Positions 13,181 to 25,458 of a stretch of DNA of 64,000 bases are shown here, in pieces; within the stretch, counting starts at the first letter, position 1; each line of letters starts with the position of its first letter. The DNA lies in assembly GCA_947561395.2 (NCBI GenBank), contig OX387184.1:35268766-35332765 (forward strand). The letters are read 5' to 3'. A program made the translations under genes and the position numbers. Below the pieces are notes generated by a model, which saw only the letters and a program-made list of their open reading frames with translations, had not been told where the DNA came from and ran no database searches. This DNA comes from Buxus sempervirens (lineage: Eukaryota; Streptophyta; Magnoliopsida; Buxales; Buxaceae).

Positions 13181-13892
13181 TCTATTACTTGGTTATCAGA
13201 TATTTTCCTGTGTCCTACCTTCAAGGCCCCTAGTAAATGGTGTCAGAAAACAGTTTCCAAAGGAGAGGAACTATGGGTGCCAAAAGCATGGCAACCAAGC
13301 AACAAAATTCACCAAAATGCTACTAGAGAAGATTCCCGGAATCCAAAGAACTAAACACAAATGTCACAAGACACAGCAAAATTACTCATGCTCTCTTACT
13401 CCACAACAGTTTATGATCATCAACCCTCGATTAATCAACAATTATGATCTTTTCCTGATAAAGGATCCTCTTTGGGATCACTAAGGTTAAAATAAAGCCT
13501 TCTCACTTCAGCAATGTATGGGGACCCCGGATGGATGAAATCTCCACTCTTGACCCAGCAAAGTATCCCCATCTGAGGAAAAGTAGACCAAACTATGTCG
13601 ACTCCCTTAAGGGGCATTTTTACAGAAGTTCCTTTCATTACAATCTACTGAAACTTATTGACCGCTTTCATGTCTAAGATACACTGGGTACCATACTATT
13701 ATTACTCCTATTATAAAATTTTGCAGATAAGTTTGCTATGTAGACAAGTAGGTATAGCCAGGGGTAAGGTCTCTCTTACAAATAACATACTCTCGGATTT
13801 TGATGAATATTTCATGAAAAACATTTCTACACTTCCCAAGAATATCTGGCATAATAACTCCTAATTGACTCCAATCTCGAATAAAAAAAAAA

Positions 13893-14630
13893 TTTTTTTT
13901 TTTTGATAAATAATGAAGCGAGTATTTATATTATATGGAAAGGTAAAAGTATAGAGTATGGAGTATGGAGTATGGGGTATACAAGTGTAACCAAAAAGAA
14001 ACGACCGCTCTACAAAAACCACATGGTCCCCCAATCTGCCCTAAACTCAAAACCCTGACGAGGCACTGTACATAACATAACCATAGGAACACCTCACAAT
14101 ACTCCATGATCCAAGTTGAACAAGTCATTCAGCTTAAGACCACCAACCCCACACACTCCCGAACCAATCATCACCTAGGACATAACTTCGCTCACCCTCT
14201 TGACATGCCATCCTTCCAAATGAGAGAAGAAAAGCACAATTCTTTCCACTCCTTCACAATCTCTATAGGCCATAACCCCTGGAATTCTGGTAGAACCAAA
14301 GCCCATAATGCCACAGCAATCAACATAGAATCAAACACCTGGTCCACTGATGCCCTGATATCCCTAAAGATCCTACTATTACGCTCCAACCAAATGAACC
14401 AGACAACTGCATGGAATAACATATCGTATAACAATTTGCCCCTCCTACCTAGGCCCGTAACTCACCATTGAGTAATCCAAGCCTCAAGAGTATCTGGCAG
14501 CACCCAAGAAACTCCGATCATCTCAAACACCCACATCCACATAGTACTAACGAACTGACAATGGAGAAAGAGGTGATCAATGCTCTCTCCATAATGCATA
14601 CACATGAAGCAAACATTCGGGGATAAGGCG
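13893..14630 (-). mobile_element. 5'-truncated L1 LINE fragment
   Basis: Poly(T) at 13893-13904 is followed by gataaataatgaagcgag, the LINE 3' signature on the minus strand. The 14192-14434 frame encodes AVVWFIWLERNSRIF and a VLPEFQG segment, homologous to the end of the neighbouring LINE at 12180-13180. One in-frame TGA (near 14470) separates it from the zinc-finger part at 14480-14625. Similarity to the other LINE stops at about 14630 (ggggataaggc). No target duplication was found. It is more decayed than its neighbour. Confidence 0.8.
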
Positions 14631-15387
14631 AGAGTAGGATAACCAAAAACAACCTAACAAAAAGAAAGAGATCAAGTGCATCTAATAAGATTAAAGAATT
14701 TCCAGCTAAAATTCTAGTAACTTATAACAGAATATGATTCCTCCATATTCTTGTGATGCTGACAAGTTCTAGCACCAGTACACCATGCCTCAGTACTCTG
14801 ACAGAAATTTGTAGGCTATAGTACCTATAGTCTCAGTTAGACAGCCATTTGGGAATTATGCTCAAGATATTTCAGGTCTGGGTATGGGATTTTAATGTAC
14901 ACACAAGGAGTTTCATACTCACCTTATTTTAACTTCAACAACATCATAGTCAAAGAACATGGCAACAACTACTGAAGTTTCAGGTCTCATGATAGCAGTC
15001 CATTCTAAACAAGCTTCAGATTCATTTTTAAAAGGAGGAAAAATTTTAATTGAATTGAGAACAAGGTGTTGTTTTTTGTTCAGTTGAAGTGAGGGGTCAC
15101 CAAAGAGGGGAAAAAGGAAAATAAAAATAAAGAATGAGGCAACATTATAGTTGCATAATCGTTAGTCATATATTAGTTTCAGATGAAACATGAAGAAATA
15201 AATACTTATCCTGCTGCAAAATAGAATCAACAAGATAATTTGATTGCATGCATGAACAGTACAAGAAATCCTCTGTACATTAGCATATACTGCATGTATT
15301 CTTCCAAAATTTGGGGAAAAAAAAACCATGATAGAAATGAATTTATCAAGTCACAGTTTAACATGCATCCATCACGTAGTTAACAAC

Positions 15388-15531
15388 CTTTGAAACTGCT
15401 TTCTGCCGAAGTCTTTCTAACTCAGGCTGGACATCTTTTAGAGCTTTTGCAGATTTGACCATATGATCCACTTCAACAAACTTCAGCTTCTTACTTAGAA
15501 TCTCAAGTGTTCTCATATATTCATCATTAAC
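15388..15531 (-). CDS. VPS52: VPS52 exon (NDEYMRTLEILSKKLKFVE segment)
   Basis: This minus-strand exon has 48 codons, from VNDEYMRTLEILSKKLKFVE through ALKDVQPELERLRQKAVSK. The acceptor is ...ttcAG (15532-15533) and the donor is GTTGTT (complement of 15382-15387), both phase 0. It is highly conserved in plant VPS52, within the helical coiled-coil region used for GARP assembly. The VNDEYMR start and KAVSK end join directly to the DGE end of the exon at 15894 and the VFEF start of the exon at 11816. No defects are seen. Confidence 0.95.
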
Positions 15532-15893
15532 CTGAATAAGAATCCACAGTAAATATGTACTACAGATTTGAGCAAACTAATAATATATAAACTCCTTACA
15601 TGATGTGCAGACTGAGTATATTGAAGGCAAAATCTACATTTTAAATATCTTTTATCACTCCCATGCAAATTATTTCCATAAATGATTCAAGAAAATGGAA
15701 TCATTTATGGTACCAATTCTTATTTCAAAATAATCAACCGCTTGCCTCCAATATACCATGGAAAAAGCCTAACGTTGGGATACCATGTTAAAAAAATATA
15801 AGATTTAATATGCAAACAAAATTGAAATTTCCATGATACATAAAACATGTCTCAAAATAAAAGTAAATAAAGTTGACACAATGAGAAAAGTAC
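15532..15893 (-). other. VPS52 intron, 362 bp
   Basis: This is the shortest VPS52 intron in the window. It is AT-rich with no inserted element. Confidence 0.9.
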
Positions 15894-15974
15894 CTCTCCA
15901 TCAGTGATTATGTCTACCATCCTTGGTGGAACTACAATGTCTTCAACAAATCTTGCCAGTTTCAGTTCTGCCAC
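15894..15974 (-). CDS. VPS52: VPS52 exon (VAELKLARFVEDIVVPP segment)
   Basis: This minus-strand exon has 27 codons beginning VAELKLARFVEDIVVPPRM and ending VDIITDGE. The acceptor is AAAAG at 15975-15979 and the donor is GTACTT, both phase 0. The FVEDI(V/I)VPP..M motif is a hallmark of VPS52/SAC2 proteins. It continues from KLKNRK of the exon at 21197 and into VNDEYMR of the exon at 15531. It is intact. Confidence 0.95.
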
Positions 15975-16384
15975 CTTTTACATATGCACCCAAGTTATTA
16001 TATTTTACAGCAGAGAAAAAATTGAAGAGGGAAAAGAGATAGAGAGAGAGAGAGAGAAAGCTTGAGAATGAAAATGAAAATGAAATAAAAGACTTATCTA
16101 TCTAATAGATGTTGATGTGATTCCTTAAGAACTATATTATTTAGAAAGCACAATGAAATGAATCAATAGAAAAAAGAACAATTAACCAAAAGACAGCAAG
16201 ATTATTTTGCATTTGTGTCCCTAAATCTTCTAAAAAATATTTTATTTCTAAATTAGTAATTTAGAATATCAAAAATATCAAAACTGGCTACCACAACCTT
16301 CAAGGTATACAGACCTTTTTTGGTCCACGAGAGCAATGAAGGTATACAGGCAGAAAGGAACAGAAAAACAGATACCAATATCAA

Positions 16385-16450
16385 CAGTAACAAAGCCTTA
16401 TCCCACTAATTGTGGTTGGCAATGGCAACACAAATCCTGATCCGCCTTTC
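16385..16450 (-). mobile_element. RTE/SINE-like 3' end scrap
   Basis: The plus-strand phrase aaagccttatcccactaatt, followed by gtggttggcaatgg and acacaaatcc, resembles the conserved 3' region ('cccac-aagtgggg-tcggc-tacatgaatcc') of plant RTE LINEs and their SINEs. It is in the reverse direction of the element. Only this scrap is recognisable. Confidence 0.4.
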
Positions 16451-16832
16451 CACACAAGAACTCAGTCCATATCCTTTTAGTCCCTCAAGATTGCAATGGC
16501 TCTGTCATTGGGCATGGGATGGTTTGCTGGCATGTTTCTTGTTCTTTGTATTCGAAATTTTCTGAATAGTACAAACTTTTATAAATATTTCTTTCTAGTA
16601 CCTCTCTTGTATAATCTTGGTGTTGATACAAACTCACTTATCTGATCAACCAAGCAAATCTTGTGTTACATGTTGGTTTTCTTTTACCCAAATTTTAGCT
16701 TCTAAATTTTCTGCAGAATAATTCAGGTTTCAGCAGGACCAGAGCCTATCTGGACGAGAGGAATTGTAAATGCACATCAGAAAACACAACCTCAGCTTAA
16801 GGAGTGCGCACGAAGAATGTTTATACAACATG

Positions 16833-19800
16833 TGTCATGCCCCAATTCCAAGTTTATAACATATCCCTATTACTAATAAATAAATATACACACACATACA
16901 CATGGGGTATTAGGGCTATTGGAACGCAATTGCAATTTCCATTCACCCCCAAATGGAAATCAAAACATATTTACCCTCTCTCATGTGCAAAAAATTATCA
17001 AAGCATCAACATAAAAAAAATAATATCAAGATCTTGCACTTCGAAACCAGAATCAATAAAATAAGTATCATATCAGAGTACAAAATTGTAATCATAACCA
17101 TAACTTGAATTATAGAACATAAAATATCAAATTTCAAATCTAATTAATCAACTTATTAAACATAATATTCCAACACATCAGTTTCCCTATGTAAATCAGC
17201 GATTATTAACTCTCCTACTCTAAATAGACTATATCGAAATCATATCATGCCAAACAATAAAAGTCTACTCCTAAGCCATGTCCTGCTCCTAATCCTCATA
17301 AACTTCAGTACCTTCAAAATATAGTAGCCACGAGAAACGCTCAGTAGGCTTCATTTTACAATCTCACTCCCACAGTCTCAGTCCCAAATCCCAATAAGAA
17401 CTTCAACTTGTAGAATATACATTCACACAATCATAAATATCAAAATAGGTACAATAAACTAACAGTATGAACAGGAATACGTGCAATTAATATGATGATT
17501 CTAATGTGACTACATGAACCTAGGATGCATGAACACCCTAAGTATGGTATCACTATGAAAACACACTAAAGTCCGCAAACTCATGCACAAATAATATACA
17601 ATGCATGTAGTGAGTGTTTGCATCCCACTATAGAGACCACCTTCAACCATTTGTCAACAGCCACAGTGTTGCAACACTATAAGTCCATCCCCCTCCCACC
17701 CCAACCACTTACAGCCTGCCATGGCATCAAAATCATGTGAATTCTATTTTAGAGATATCCCATCAGCACACATTCCCATTTTATGGTCCAAGCCCCACTG
17801 GATATATAAACTCCCTCTACAATATTCTACGTGTACATATTAGCTCTATAGGCTTTCAAACGATCAGAATACTTATATCAAGTCATTATTTTTGGAAAGG
17901 AAAATACACCTGCAGATGTTCAAAACATCTCTGCAGAAGTCGGGCTCTAAAATAAAACCAGTCTCGTCTACTCCATGTACCTGACTAAATTTCAAGTCGC
18001 AGTTCACAATTCATCCACATTCTACAAGCTAAGTCTTGTACACTGTGGATGTCCTCGCTATGACATGTATGAATACAAATATTAAACATTAGGTTATTGG
18101 TGACTATTGGTCACATGCCACACATCTCACTCTCTCACAGGTATAATGAAACATGATTGATGATAGTGCCATTGCAATACAATTCAACTTCAAATGCGCA
18201 ACATAATATTGTTTTCAGCAAACAGCCATCTCATGCTTCAATCAATTCATGAGTTGAACAAACAAAACAATTCAGATAATCATGATGAATCCCAAAAACA
18301 AGAAAAAGATGTATTTGGGTGCATTAAGAACAATCAAATTGATAAAAAGTCATCTAAACTACTTTTTTTTTTTCCAGAATCTAGGTCTGCCAGTTAATCA
18401 ATCCTATTCTACTAATTAATCGAAACTCACCAACTAACACCATCAATTAATCATAAAATTCAATAATTCATCCCAAAAAATAATTGCCAATTGAATCTAC
18501 TGATTAATCGGCAAGTCTCAATTAACAAACCCAAAAACAGGCTTTTTGCAGATTTTTCCACTAATTAGGTCTTCCAATTAATCAACCTCCACTGATTAAT
18601 CCTAGAGATTAATCAACTTCATCCAATTAACCCCGGAGATTAATCAACAAATTATAACTTACGAAACCTGAGAACAAACAAGTTTCTAGGTTCGCTGCCA
18701 ATTAATCAACACTACTAATTGACCTGCGAACAGAAATTCCTATGGAGATTTTTCTCGACTTTCTAGAATTTCTACCTTAATTTATCTTATATATAACTAT
18801 TACCCATTAATCTAATACCTTAACGTTACCAAAATAAACATTAGACACCTAGAAAATCACCCTACAAGATCGTACACGACCATACATACACTTCTCCTAG
18901 AGTTTCTACATACACACATGCATATACGTATTTTCCAATCAAATCTCTCATTTTTGCACGTCCAAAACATTCATATCCCGACTACCAACAATGATCATGT
19001 GCTTTCAGAGTTTCAGATCATCAAATCATGGATTCAGAAACAAGCATCCAACAATAACATACTTGTAAAACAGAGAATTCACAACACATATTCATATCAT
19101 CATACATGCAAGAACTTTTATCTATTCATGAGATCATGATTAATACATGCGATCCTACAAGTCTAAGCCTCTAATTGGAAGAAAGACCATAAACCAACCT
19201 ACCTTATTCGCTAATCCTTCTTCTATTAAGCTAATCTTCACATATGAAGTTTTTCCAAAATTTTTCTGCAACTTCTCCTTCTTTCCTTCATCCAACCTCT
19301 TCTCCAACTCCTCAACACGTCCAAAGTTCTCCAGAAGTCCTCACACATCCAAAACAATCTCCCAAAAATTCTCCATGTCTAGCCATCTTCAACAATAAAT
19401 AATGTAAACACATATAATAGCTATTTATAGTGGGATTTTAATATAATATAGCTTACCATTAAGCCCCCTTTACCATCCGATGGGCTATTAAGGGTTAAGT
19501 TATAGTCCATCAGCCTATTTAGGGTTCAATTTCATGCAAGGTTTACCGTTTCGGTGCTGATGGGTGACACGAAACAATGGAAAAGTCAAAGAGGGCAAAA
19601 AATGGACAAAAAACTGGATAGTTTGGATTTTGGGAAAATTTCGCCGGCACGCCGCCCCGTTTCGCCAATGAAAAATGAATAAATTTTCATTTCCCTCCCC
19701 TGTTTCGATCGTTTCGCTTGGCACGCCGCCAAAAATCTCCAACAATGCAATTAAGCAATTTTCCTCCTCAGAAATGCATCGCTACCTCCCAAAAAACGAA

Positions 19801-19913
19801 ATTTCATGTTTGAATTGGACCCAAAACATGGTTAGTTCAATAATTAATAAAAGTTTAATTAAAATAATTTAGCAACTTACTAATTTGCACTTATGAAGTT
19901 TCAGGTCATTACA
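16833..19913. mobile_element. Long solo LTR, Ty3/gypsy-like
   Basis: The segment begins TGTCATGCCCCAATTCC and ends TTCAGGTCATTACA, the TG...CA borders typical of long gypsy-class LTRs of plants. It is flanked by ACATG (16828-16832) and ACATA (19914-19918), a 4-of-5 target-site duplication match. No gag/pol or second LTR is present, so it is a solo LTR (3081 bp, including a roughly 260-bp MITE). Inside it, 18370-18730 is rich in the repeated word ttaatc. No gene is seen. Confidence 0.65.
19537..19800. mobile_element. hAT-like MITE of the CAAGGTTT family
   Basis: The left end reads CAAGGTTTACCGTTTCGG, the same start as MITEs at 30893 and 49122. The 8-bp repeat ATTTCATG occurs directly before it (19529-19536) and at 19801-19808, as expected of hAT insertion. 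The interior contains the tttcgcc-ggcacgccgcc phrases that mark this family. The right terminal bases are poorly matched to the left, so that end is probably mutated. Confidence 0.5.
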
Positions 19914-20269
19914 ACATAGAGAAGTGAAAAGATAAATAGAGGCTAAATTTCAATTCGACAGAGCAATGACTAGGTTGTTAAGAGTTACTTCACATAGAAA
20001 CATCACGATTTCAAAAACATGATCTCCAAGCCCATAAATGAGGACCATTTGGAGTATAATTCCTACTTTTCAAGCATCATTGTCGCCATCACTTATTTTG
20101 CATAATTCAGACATTTAAATTTGACAAAATATTCAAGCAGATTTCTCTTTTGTTGAACTCATTAATAAAGGATTATTTAGAGAAGATGCAATAGTTTTCA
20201 AGGTTTAACCTCTAGCTCATTAAGGTATAGAAGATATAAGATGAGGAGAACCGCCATTAGATTACAAAG

Positions 20270-20620
20270 ATTACACCAGCTATGTTATATGGAATAGAAT
20301 GTTGGGTAGCAAAGAAAAAACATGTTCAAAAGAGGAGTGTACAATATGAAGATGCTAAGATGGACGTGTGGCAAAACTAGAAAAGATCAAGTAAGAAATG
20401 AAGATATTCGAAAGTAGTTACTAGTTAGACATATCATGCATTAGAGATAAAATTGAAGAGAGTAAGTCAAGATAATTTGAACATATAAAGCAAAGACCTA
20501 GAGATGCACCTTTAAGAAGGTGTTAGATGACGCATATTGAAGGGCCTAAGAGATCAAGAGGAAGACCCAAAAAGATATGGATTGGGTTAATAATAAAATA
20601 AATATATTTCAAAAGTATGT
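20270..20620 (+). pseudogene. RTE-type LINE, C-terminal end of ORF2 (relic)
   Basis: Read on the plus strand with frameshifts, the segment shows the order of motifs at the end of plant RTE LINE ORF2. Near 20291 it has M-L-(YG)-ECW, then MLRW(T)CGKTRKD(Q/K)VRNEDIR (20350-20410), and later RGRPKK near 20560. Several stops interrupt it and only the last part of the ORF is present. It is an old, dead, 5'-truncated insertion in the VPS52 intron. Confidence 0.7.
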
Positions 20621-21196
20621 AATTACTTGTGTAAAGCAATTTCCCAGCACCAAAAACATTCATAGGCAATGATCACCTTGATTTCCAGCCGGTAATCACC
20701 TAGTTAGGACCTCAATAAAAGCCTAGTCTACTAGACAAGTGCTGTTAACAACATTGCACCTAGTTATTACTTATTACTACTGTGGGTATTAGGATTAGGC
20801 AGGTCCATTGAGGCCAAGGAGATCATTAATGATTCAAAAACTTCATATTAAAAATGACAAAAATAATGGATAAGGCTGGATATCACCAAGACACCAACCC
20901 AAAGTTAGTCATCACCAGTTACACAGGTGATCACATCAAGTGAAGATAAAATTAAATGATGTAAAAAACCCCTAACATAACACATTTTCTTAAATCCAAA
21001 AGAAGCCATAGAATAGTTTACATGGAAAAAAAATATTACAAGTTTTATGTAACATTCATGATGTTAAAAGACACCCATGCCACAAAATATTAATCATCAC
21101 CCACCTAGGAATAGAATTATGAACCAAGGATTCATGCTTCCTTGAATAATTACATGAACTATACACAAACGCTTTCTTAGATTACAAAGTCAATAC

Positions 21197-21280
21197 CTTT
21201 CGATTCTTCAGCTTCAAACCCATGTCCATGGACTTCTCTTGAAGACTTTTTATTTCTGTACTTATAGAACCAATCTCAGC
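21197..21280 (-). CDS. VPS52: VPS52 exon (AEIGSISTEIKSLQEKSMD segment)
   Basis: This minus-strand exon has 28 codons from AEIGSISTEIKSLQEKSMD to LKLKNRK. The acceptor is GCTAG at 21281-21285 and the donor is GTATTG, both phase 0. In known plant VPS52 this sequence directly follows LLSGFQ. Here that preceding residue block lies at 50255, almost 29 kb away. The exon is intact and strongly conserved, which argues that the gene still functions despite the giant intron. Confidence 0.95.
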
Positions 21281-22340
21281 CTAGCACGAGATTTCCATCA
21301 AGTATAAGTTAGCCCAACAATATAACAAAGCATAATTCCTTGTAAGAGCATGTAATAAATATTATTCAAATGAGAGAAATAAATAACCTAAGAACTTGAG
21401 AACAAAAGAAAGAAGAAACAGTTTTATAATCCACATTAGTGACATCAAAATGGGACAAGAACATTGTAAGTAATATAACCAACTTCATTAACCACACATT
21501 CAACTATATGAAAACAACAAATACAAGAATCAAATAGTAAATTGGTTTAAGAATGTCAAATATCAATAACAAGCAAACCTAACAAAGAAGGCAAAAGCTT
21601 TGATTAAAGATGGAAAATACAGATTAAAAGTCACCAATCCTTGACCTAAATTTTGATCTTCATTATTTCAACAGATATTGCCTGTCAACAAAGACAATTA
21701 TTAGAGGTTTACAAATGCAAAATGAGAGGGTAAGGTACTGCAACTTCAGTATGCAGACAACCCTTCATTCTTCAATGATAAACAAATTTGAACCTCAAGT
21801 ATCTTTAAATTCTTTTAATTTTATAAAGGACTATGTTATTTTGGATAAAAGCAGGAAGACATTTTTCAACCCAGAAGAAGAAGCATAGTTCAAAATTTTC
21901 ACAATCTTGAACCAGTATATTTTTTGTCAGATCTACAGCCAGCAAAAAACCAGACACTATATATATTAGCGTTTTTTCACTAATGCACTGAGTGTCACAT
22001 ATTTGTGAAAACACGATCAAAATGTAGCAATACAATTCGACAGATCACAGTATCTCTTTAAATACAGTAGAAACTGCCTTGGAACTTTTCTTTAACACAA
22101 GCCCACTCCTGCTAAGCTACCAAAAAGTCAATAATTTCAATCAAGATGACTGTTACTCATTCTTCAATCACTTCATAATGACACCTAACCAAGCTTTAAA
22201 AGTAAAAATATAGCTTTAACAGTTTTCTAGATTAAAACTTATGTTACTGCAGTGTTTACAATGTTTCCATTTACCTCTTGGCACCATAAAAATTGAGGGA
22301 AATGATTGTATCATTAAAGTTTCCCCATGTCATCAAAATG

Positions 22341-22945
22341 CTTTTTTTCTTTTTTTGATGAATAAGGAAGTGTATTAAATCAATAGGAAAGAATGTACAT
22401 AAGTAACATGGATAAGTAGGATGAACCCACACCAGACTCAAAGAACAAAAGACCCTGCATCCTGGCAATCTATATACATCAGAGAGAACCAAGTAGGTTA
22501 ACCCAGACAAAGCCCCAAAAATCTACTGCTCATATAACTCCGCAAACTCTGCAGAAGGAGCCCCAATGAATAATAACTCTCTAGCTGTCCGATGCTAGGC
22601 CAACGATAGGCAACATCATTTGCCTCTCTAGGTACGTGACTGAATGAGTCATTCAACTCACATTCCAAATTACTAGCTTTATCAATAAGATCTGAAAATC
22701 TCTAAGGCCTTGTGCCACCTGTGGTCATCCACCTAAAGATGGTGCCTATGTCTCCCTCAACCACTATACCCTTGAACCCCATTTGTTTTACCTTGACGAG
22801 GCCAGCTAAGAGGGCTAAAAGCTCCACTTGAATGGAATCCCCTACACCAATTGGATCGCTGAATATACTGGAAATAACCCCTCAATAATTATGAAACAGT
22901 CCTCCAACACCCAAAGGGCCTGAATTGCCGAACGACCTTCCATCC
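22341..22945 (-). mobile_element. L1 LINE 3' fragment with RNase H (older copy)
   Basis: Poly(T)-rich sequence at about 22341-22357 is followed by gatgaataaggaagtg, the LINE 3' end in minus orientation. The minus-strand reading at 22560-22945 gives an RNase H domain of the plant LINE type: NVDGRSFGNSGP, then a GD(I/S) motif, then SHVPREANDVA. It is interrupted by stops. The domain is cut at its NVDG start, exactly where the next LINE's poly(T) begins. Confidence 0.7.
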
Positions 22946-22948
22946 ACA

Positions 22949-23845
22949 TTTTTTTGAAGAGTAATGAAGATATGATATTAAAGAGGAAGAAGAATGTACA
23001 TGGTCATCTCAAAAGAGAAGAACCCAGAGAACGAAAAAAGAAAAGGGGGGGAAAAAGGTGAAAAAAGAAAGGATATAATTAATCATAGCCCCGTATTATC
23101 ATCCACATGAGAACCAACAAATAAATCAGATCTCCAAGCTCCTGCATTTGCCAAAAATTCTGCAATGTTGTTACCCGATCTAGGTACATGCTTGAATGAG
23201 GCATTCAAGCTAGTAACCAAAAATCGTGCATGACGAATCAGATATCTCATTTTCCATGGTCCTTGAATCTCCTTTGTCATCCAGTGGAACACCAAAGAAG
23301 AATCCCCCTCAATGGTAAAGTGATGGTAACCTCGCATCCAAGCCAAAGAGAGACCTATGATAACTGCTAGGATCTCTGCTCTAAGAGAATCACCATTCCC
23401 TATATGACCACTAAATAGAAAAATGGTTTGGCCCCAATGATTCCTAAGAATCCCACCAACATCAAAAGCTCTTGGATTTCCAAATGAACAACCATCGACG
23501 TTTAGCTTCAAAGCCCCGATCTTTGGAGATTTCCACACTATTTCCTTTCTAAAACTTAGAGGTGAAGAGTAGGAAATGGCATGCCATTCCCTCAATATAT
23601 CCGACCCACTGATACCACGGAACACTTCCAAACCCGCACTCCAAGATACAAATACTGACCTGATGGATTCCACTACTGATGATGCCACATCCTAAAAAAT
23701 TCCCCTGTTTCTTTCCCACCAAATGAACCACAACGTAGCCTGAAAGGCCACCCGGTAAAGAAACAAAATACTGTTCAATCCTTGTGAATTCTGGCTGAAA
23801 AAAGACCCATGATGCCACAGCCACCCTCATCAAAATCTCCATTGC
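22949..23845 (-). mobile_element. L1 LINE 3' fragment with RNase H domain
   Basis: Poly(T) at 22949-22955 is followed by gaagagtaatgaagatatg, marking the minus-strand 3' end. The 23083-23688 frame encodes an almost intact RNase H domain: LNVDGCSFGNPRA, then AEILAVIIGL, EGDSSLVFHW and HVPRSGNNIAEFLAN. The Asp/Glu/Asp catalytic residues are visible. An overlapping frame (23549-23842) carries the preceding segment, so a frameshift lies near 23600-23690. The element is truncated at about 23845. It abuts the older copy at 22945, probably having inserted into it. No clean target duplication was found. Confidence 0.75.
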
Positions 23846-23899
23846 ATGAGGGAATTTCCACTCAAAATCACCCTTTTAAGGAAAATTTTGAGGTAAATG

Positions 23900-25200
23900 T
23901 CATATAATTCCACCTAAAATTTTCATACTTTTTCTTCTTCTCACCATTTTTTCGCACACCACCAAACCCAACACCCCCCAACATGCAAACCCACCCCAAA
24001 ACATAAAAAACCAACCAACCCCACCAACTTAGAAAAAATTAATTTACAAATGTTTTGTGGATATAGAAAATTTATGTACACATTTTTCAAGGATTTGAAT
24101 CATATCAAAAGCTCAAGTTGAGGTGAATTTGGATATTTGGTTTTGTGAAGTTATTTGGCTTCTATTCTTGTTTTAATTTTGGATATCTTTGATTTACATC
24201 AATGATATCTTGTCATATTAGTTTACATATATGCCATGTGCATCCCTTTTCTCAAATGTTAGTACAATTTCTTATAATTGTCTATTATTTAGATCTTCAA
24301 AATTTCAAATTATAACTCAAATCACTTAGTCATAATTTCTTCCACACAATACACAACCATATTTGCCTGTATATGAAAGTTACTACATATGCATATTTCT
24401 CTTAGTCTTTTGTGGTTTTTAGGTATATTTTACTCTCACTTAAGCTTGTCTCTGAAAATCCCATACCCCCAATCTTAGATGTTCAAAATGCATTGGTCAA
24501 AATTTTAGGAAAGTCCTCAAAACCATATTTTTCTCATTTTCTCTAGTTTGATGCTTTATATTACTATTAGAATCATCCTGGAAGCCGAATGATGTTCATA
24601 AAACCTCAAAATTGGAAAATCTTGTTCTTATATTGAGGTTTTTGGGTTCTTTTATGGGGATATTTACTATTCCAAAAAGTTCGATCTTATCTATTAATTT
24701 TGTTTCTAAAGCACTTATGCACTTTATTTGCAAGTTATTTAACATGTGATTTAAGTGATCATTTTGTGGGATGGGTCAAATTTTTAATTTTGATGATAAT
24801 CAAATACAACATTATTAATTATTGATTAGTCATTCAAATTTGAGTTTAAATCACTTATTCATTTCATTCACAACCATTCGACCCACATAAAAATTTAGTG
24901 CAATATTTTAAAAACCTATTAAAAAATAATAAAGAATATTTAAATCATTAAAATGCTTTCCTAACATAGAGAAAGTGTTTCCAAGATATTTTTCTCAAAA
25001 TATTTTTGCCTCTGCAAAAGGCAAAATTTTTAATGCTTTGCATGCACCCAAGGAAGTGTTTTCAAGATAAATGTTGATTGCTTGTATTCAAGGATCAGTA
25101 TATATAAACAAGGTTCTATACTCAAATTAAGTTTAACATTACTGCCTAATTATATAGATCGAGCACACAAACTACATAAATTAATATGGGCAATTGATTT
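23900..25200. other. Intron, nothing recognised
   Basis: AT-rich sequence with no open frame of interest, no terminal repeats and no LINE-like motifs that I can see. Confidence 0.5.
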
Positions 25201-25205
25201 CAGTC

Positions 25206-25430
25206 TTTTTTTTTTAAATATACATGTGAAGTAGAGTGTAGCCACTACACAGCTTCTTGAATATTAACTCATTGCATTTATCAGTAATAAGAAGAGTTTA
25301 TTGAGTAAATGAAGGCTAGAAGCCCAAGAATAGAAACAGAGAGTGTACACGAACAATGTAAAACAGAACAGACTAACAAAGACAACACTACACTCAAAAC
25401 AAAACATCAAAATTAGAACAGTTCATGAAT
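25206..25430 (-). mobile_element. Outer LINE, 3' part (interrupted by a second LINE)
   Basis: Plus-strand sequence tttatcagtaataagaagag (about 25279) and the following stretch match the minus-strand 3' end pattern of the LINEs in this window. The element continues at 29302-29450, on the other side of the inserted LINE. That second part reads AAIVWALWKDF on the minus strand, a match to the conserved W.LW.eRN region of LINE ORF2. Confidence 0.55.
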
Positions 25431-25458
25431 GCAATGAGGTCCAGATATAGTAGTTCTT

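Larger units (their letters stand above)
11817..15387 (-). other. VPS52 intron, 3571 bp
   Basis: This intron holds two truncated L1 LINEs in the minus orientation (12180-13180 and 13893-14630). It also holds unremarkable AT-rich sequence at 13195-13890 and 14631-15387. Nothing else was recognised. Confidence 0.85.
15975..21196 (-). other. VPS52 intron, 5222 bp
   Basis: This intron contains a GA-repeat (16040-16060), a scrap of RTE-type 3' end (16385-16450), a 3.1-kb solo LTR (16833-19913) with a MITE inside it, and an RTE LINE end (20270-20620). The remainder is AT-rich and unassigned. Confidence 0.85.

Noticed and set aside
13112-13354. 80-codon plus-strand frame near the LINE border
   Set aside because: It straddles the LINE and its target duplication. 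The left half is antisense LINE and the right half is intron.
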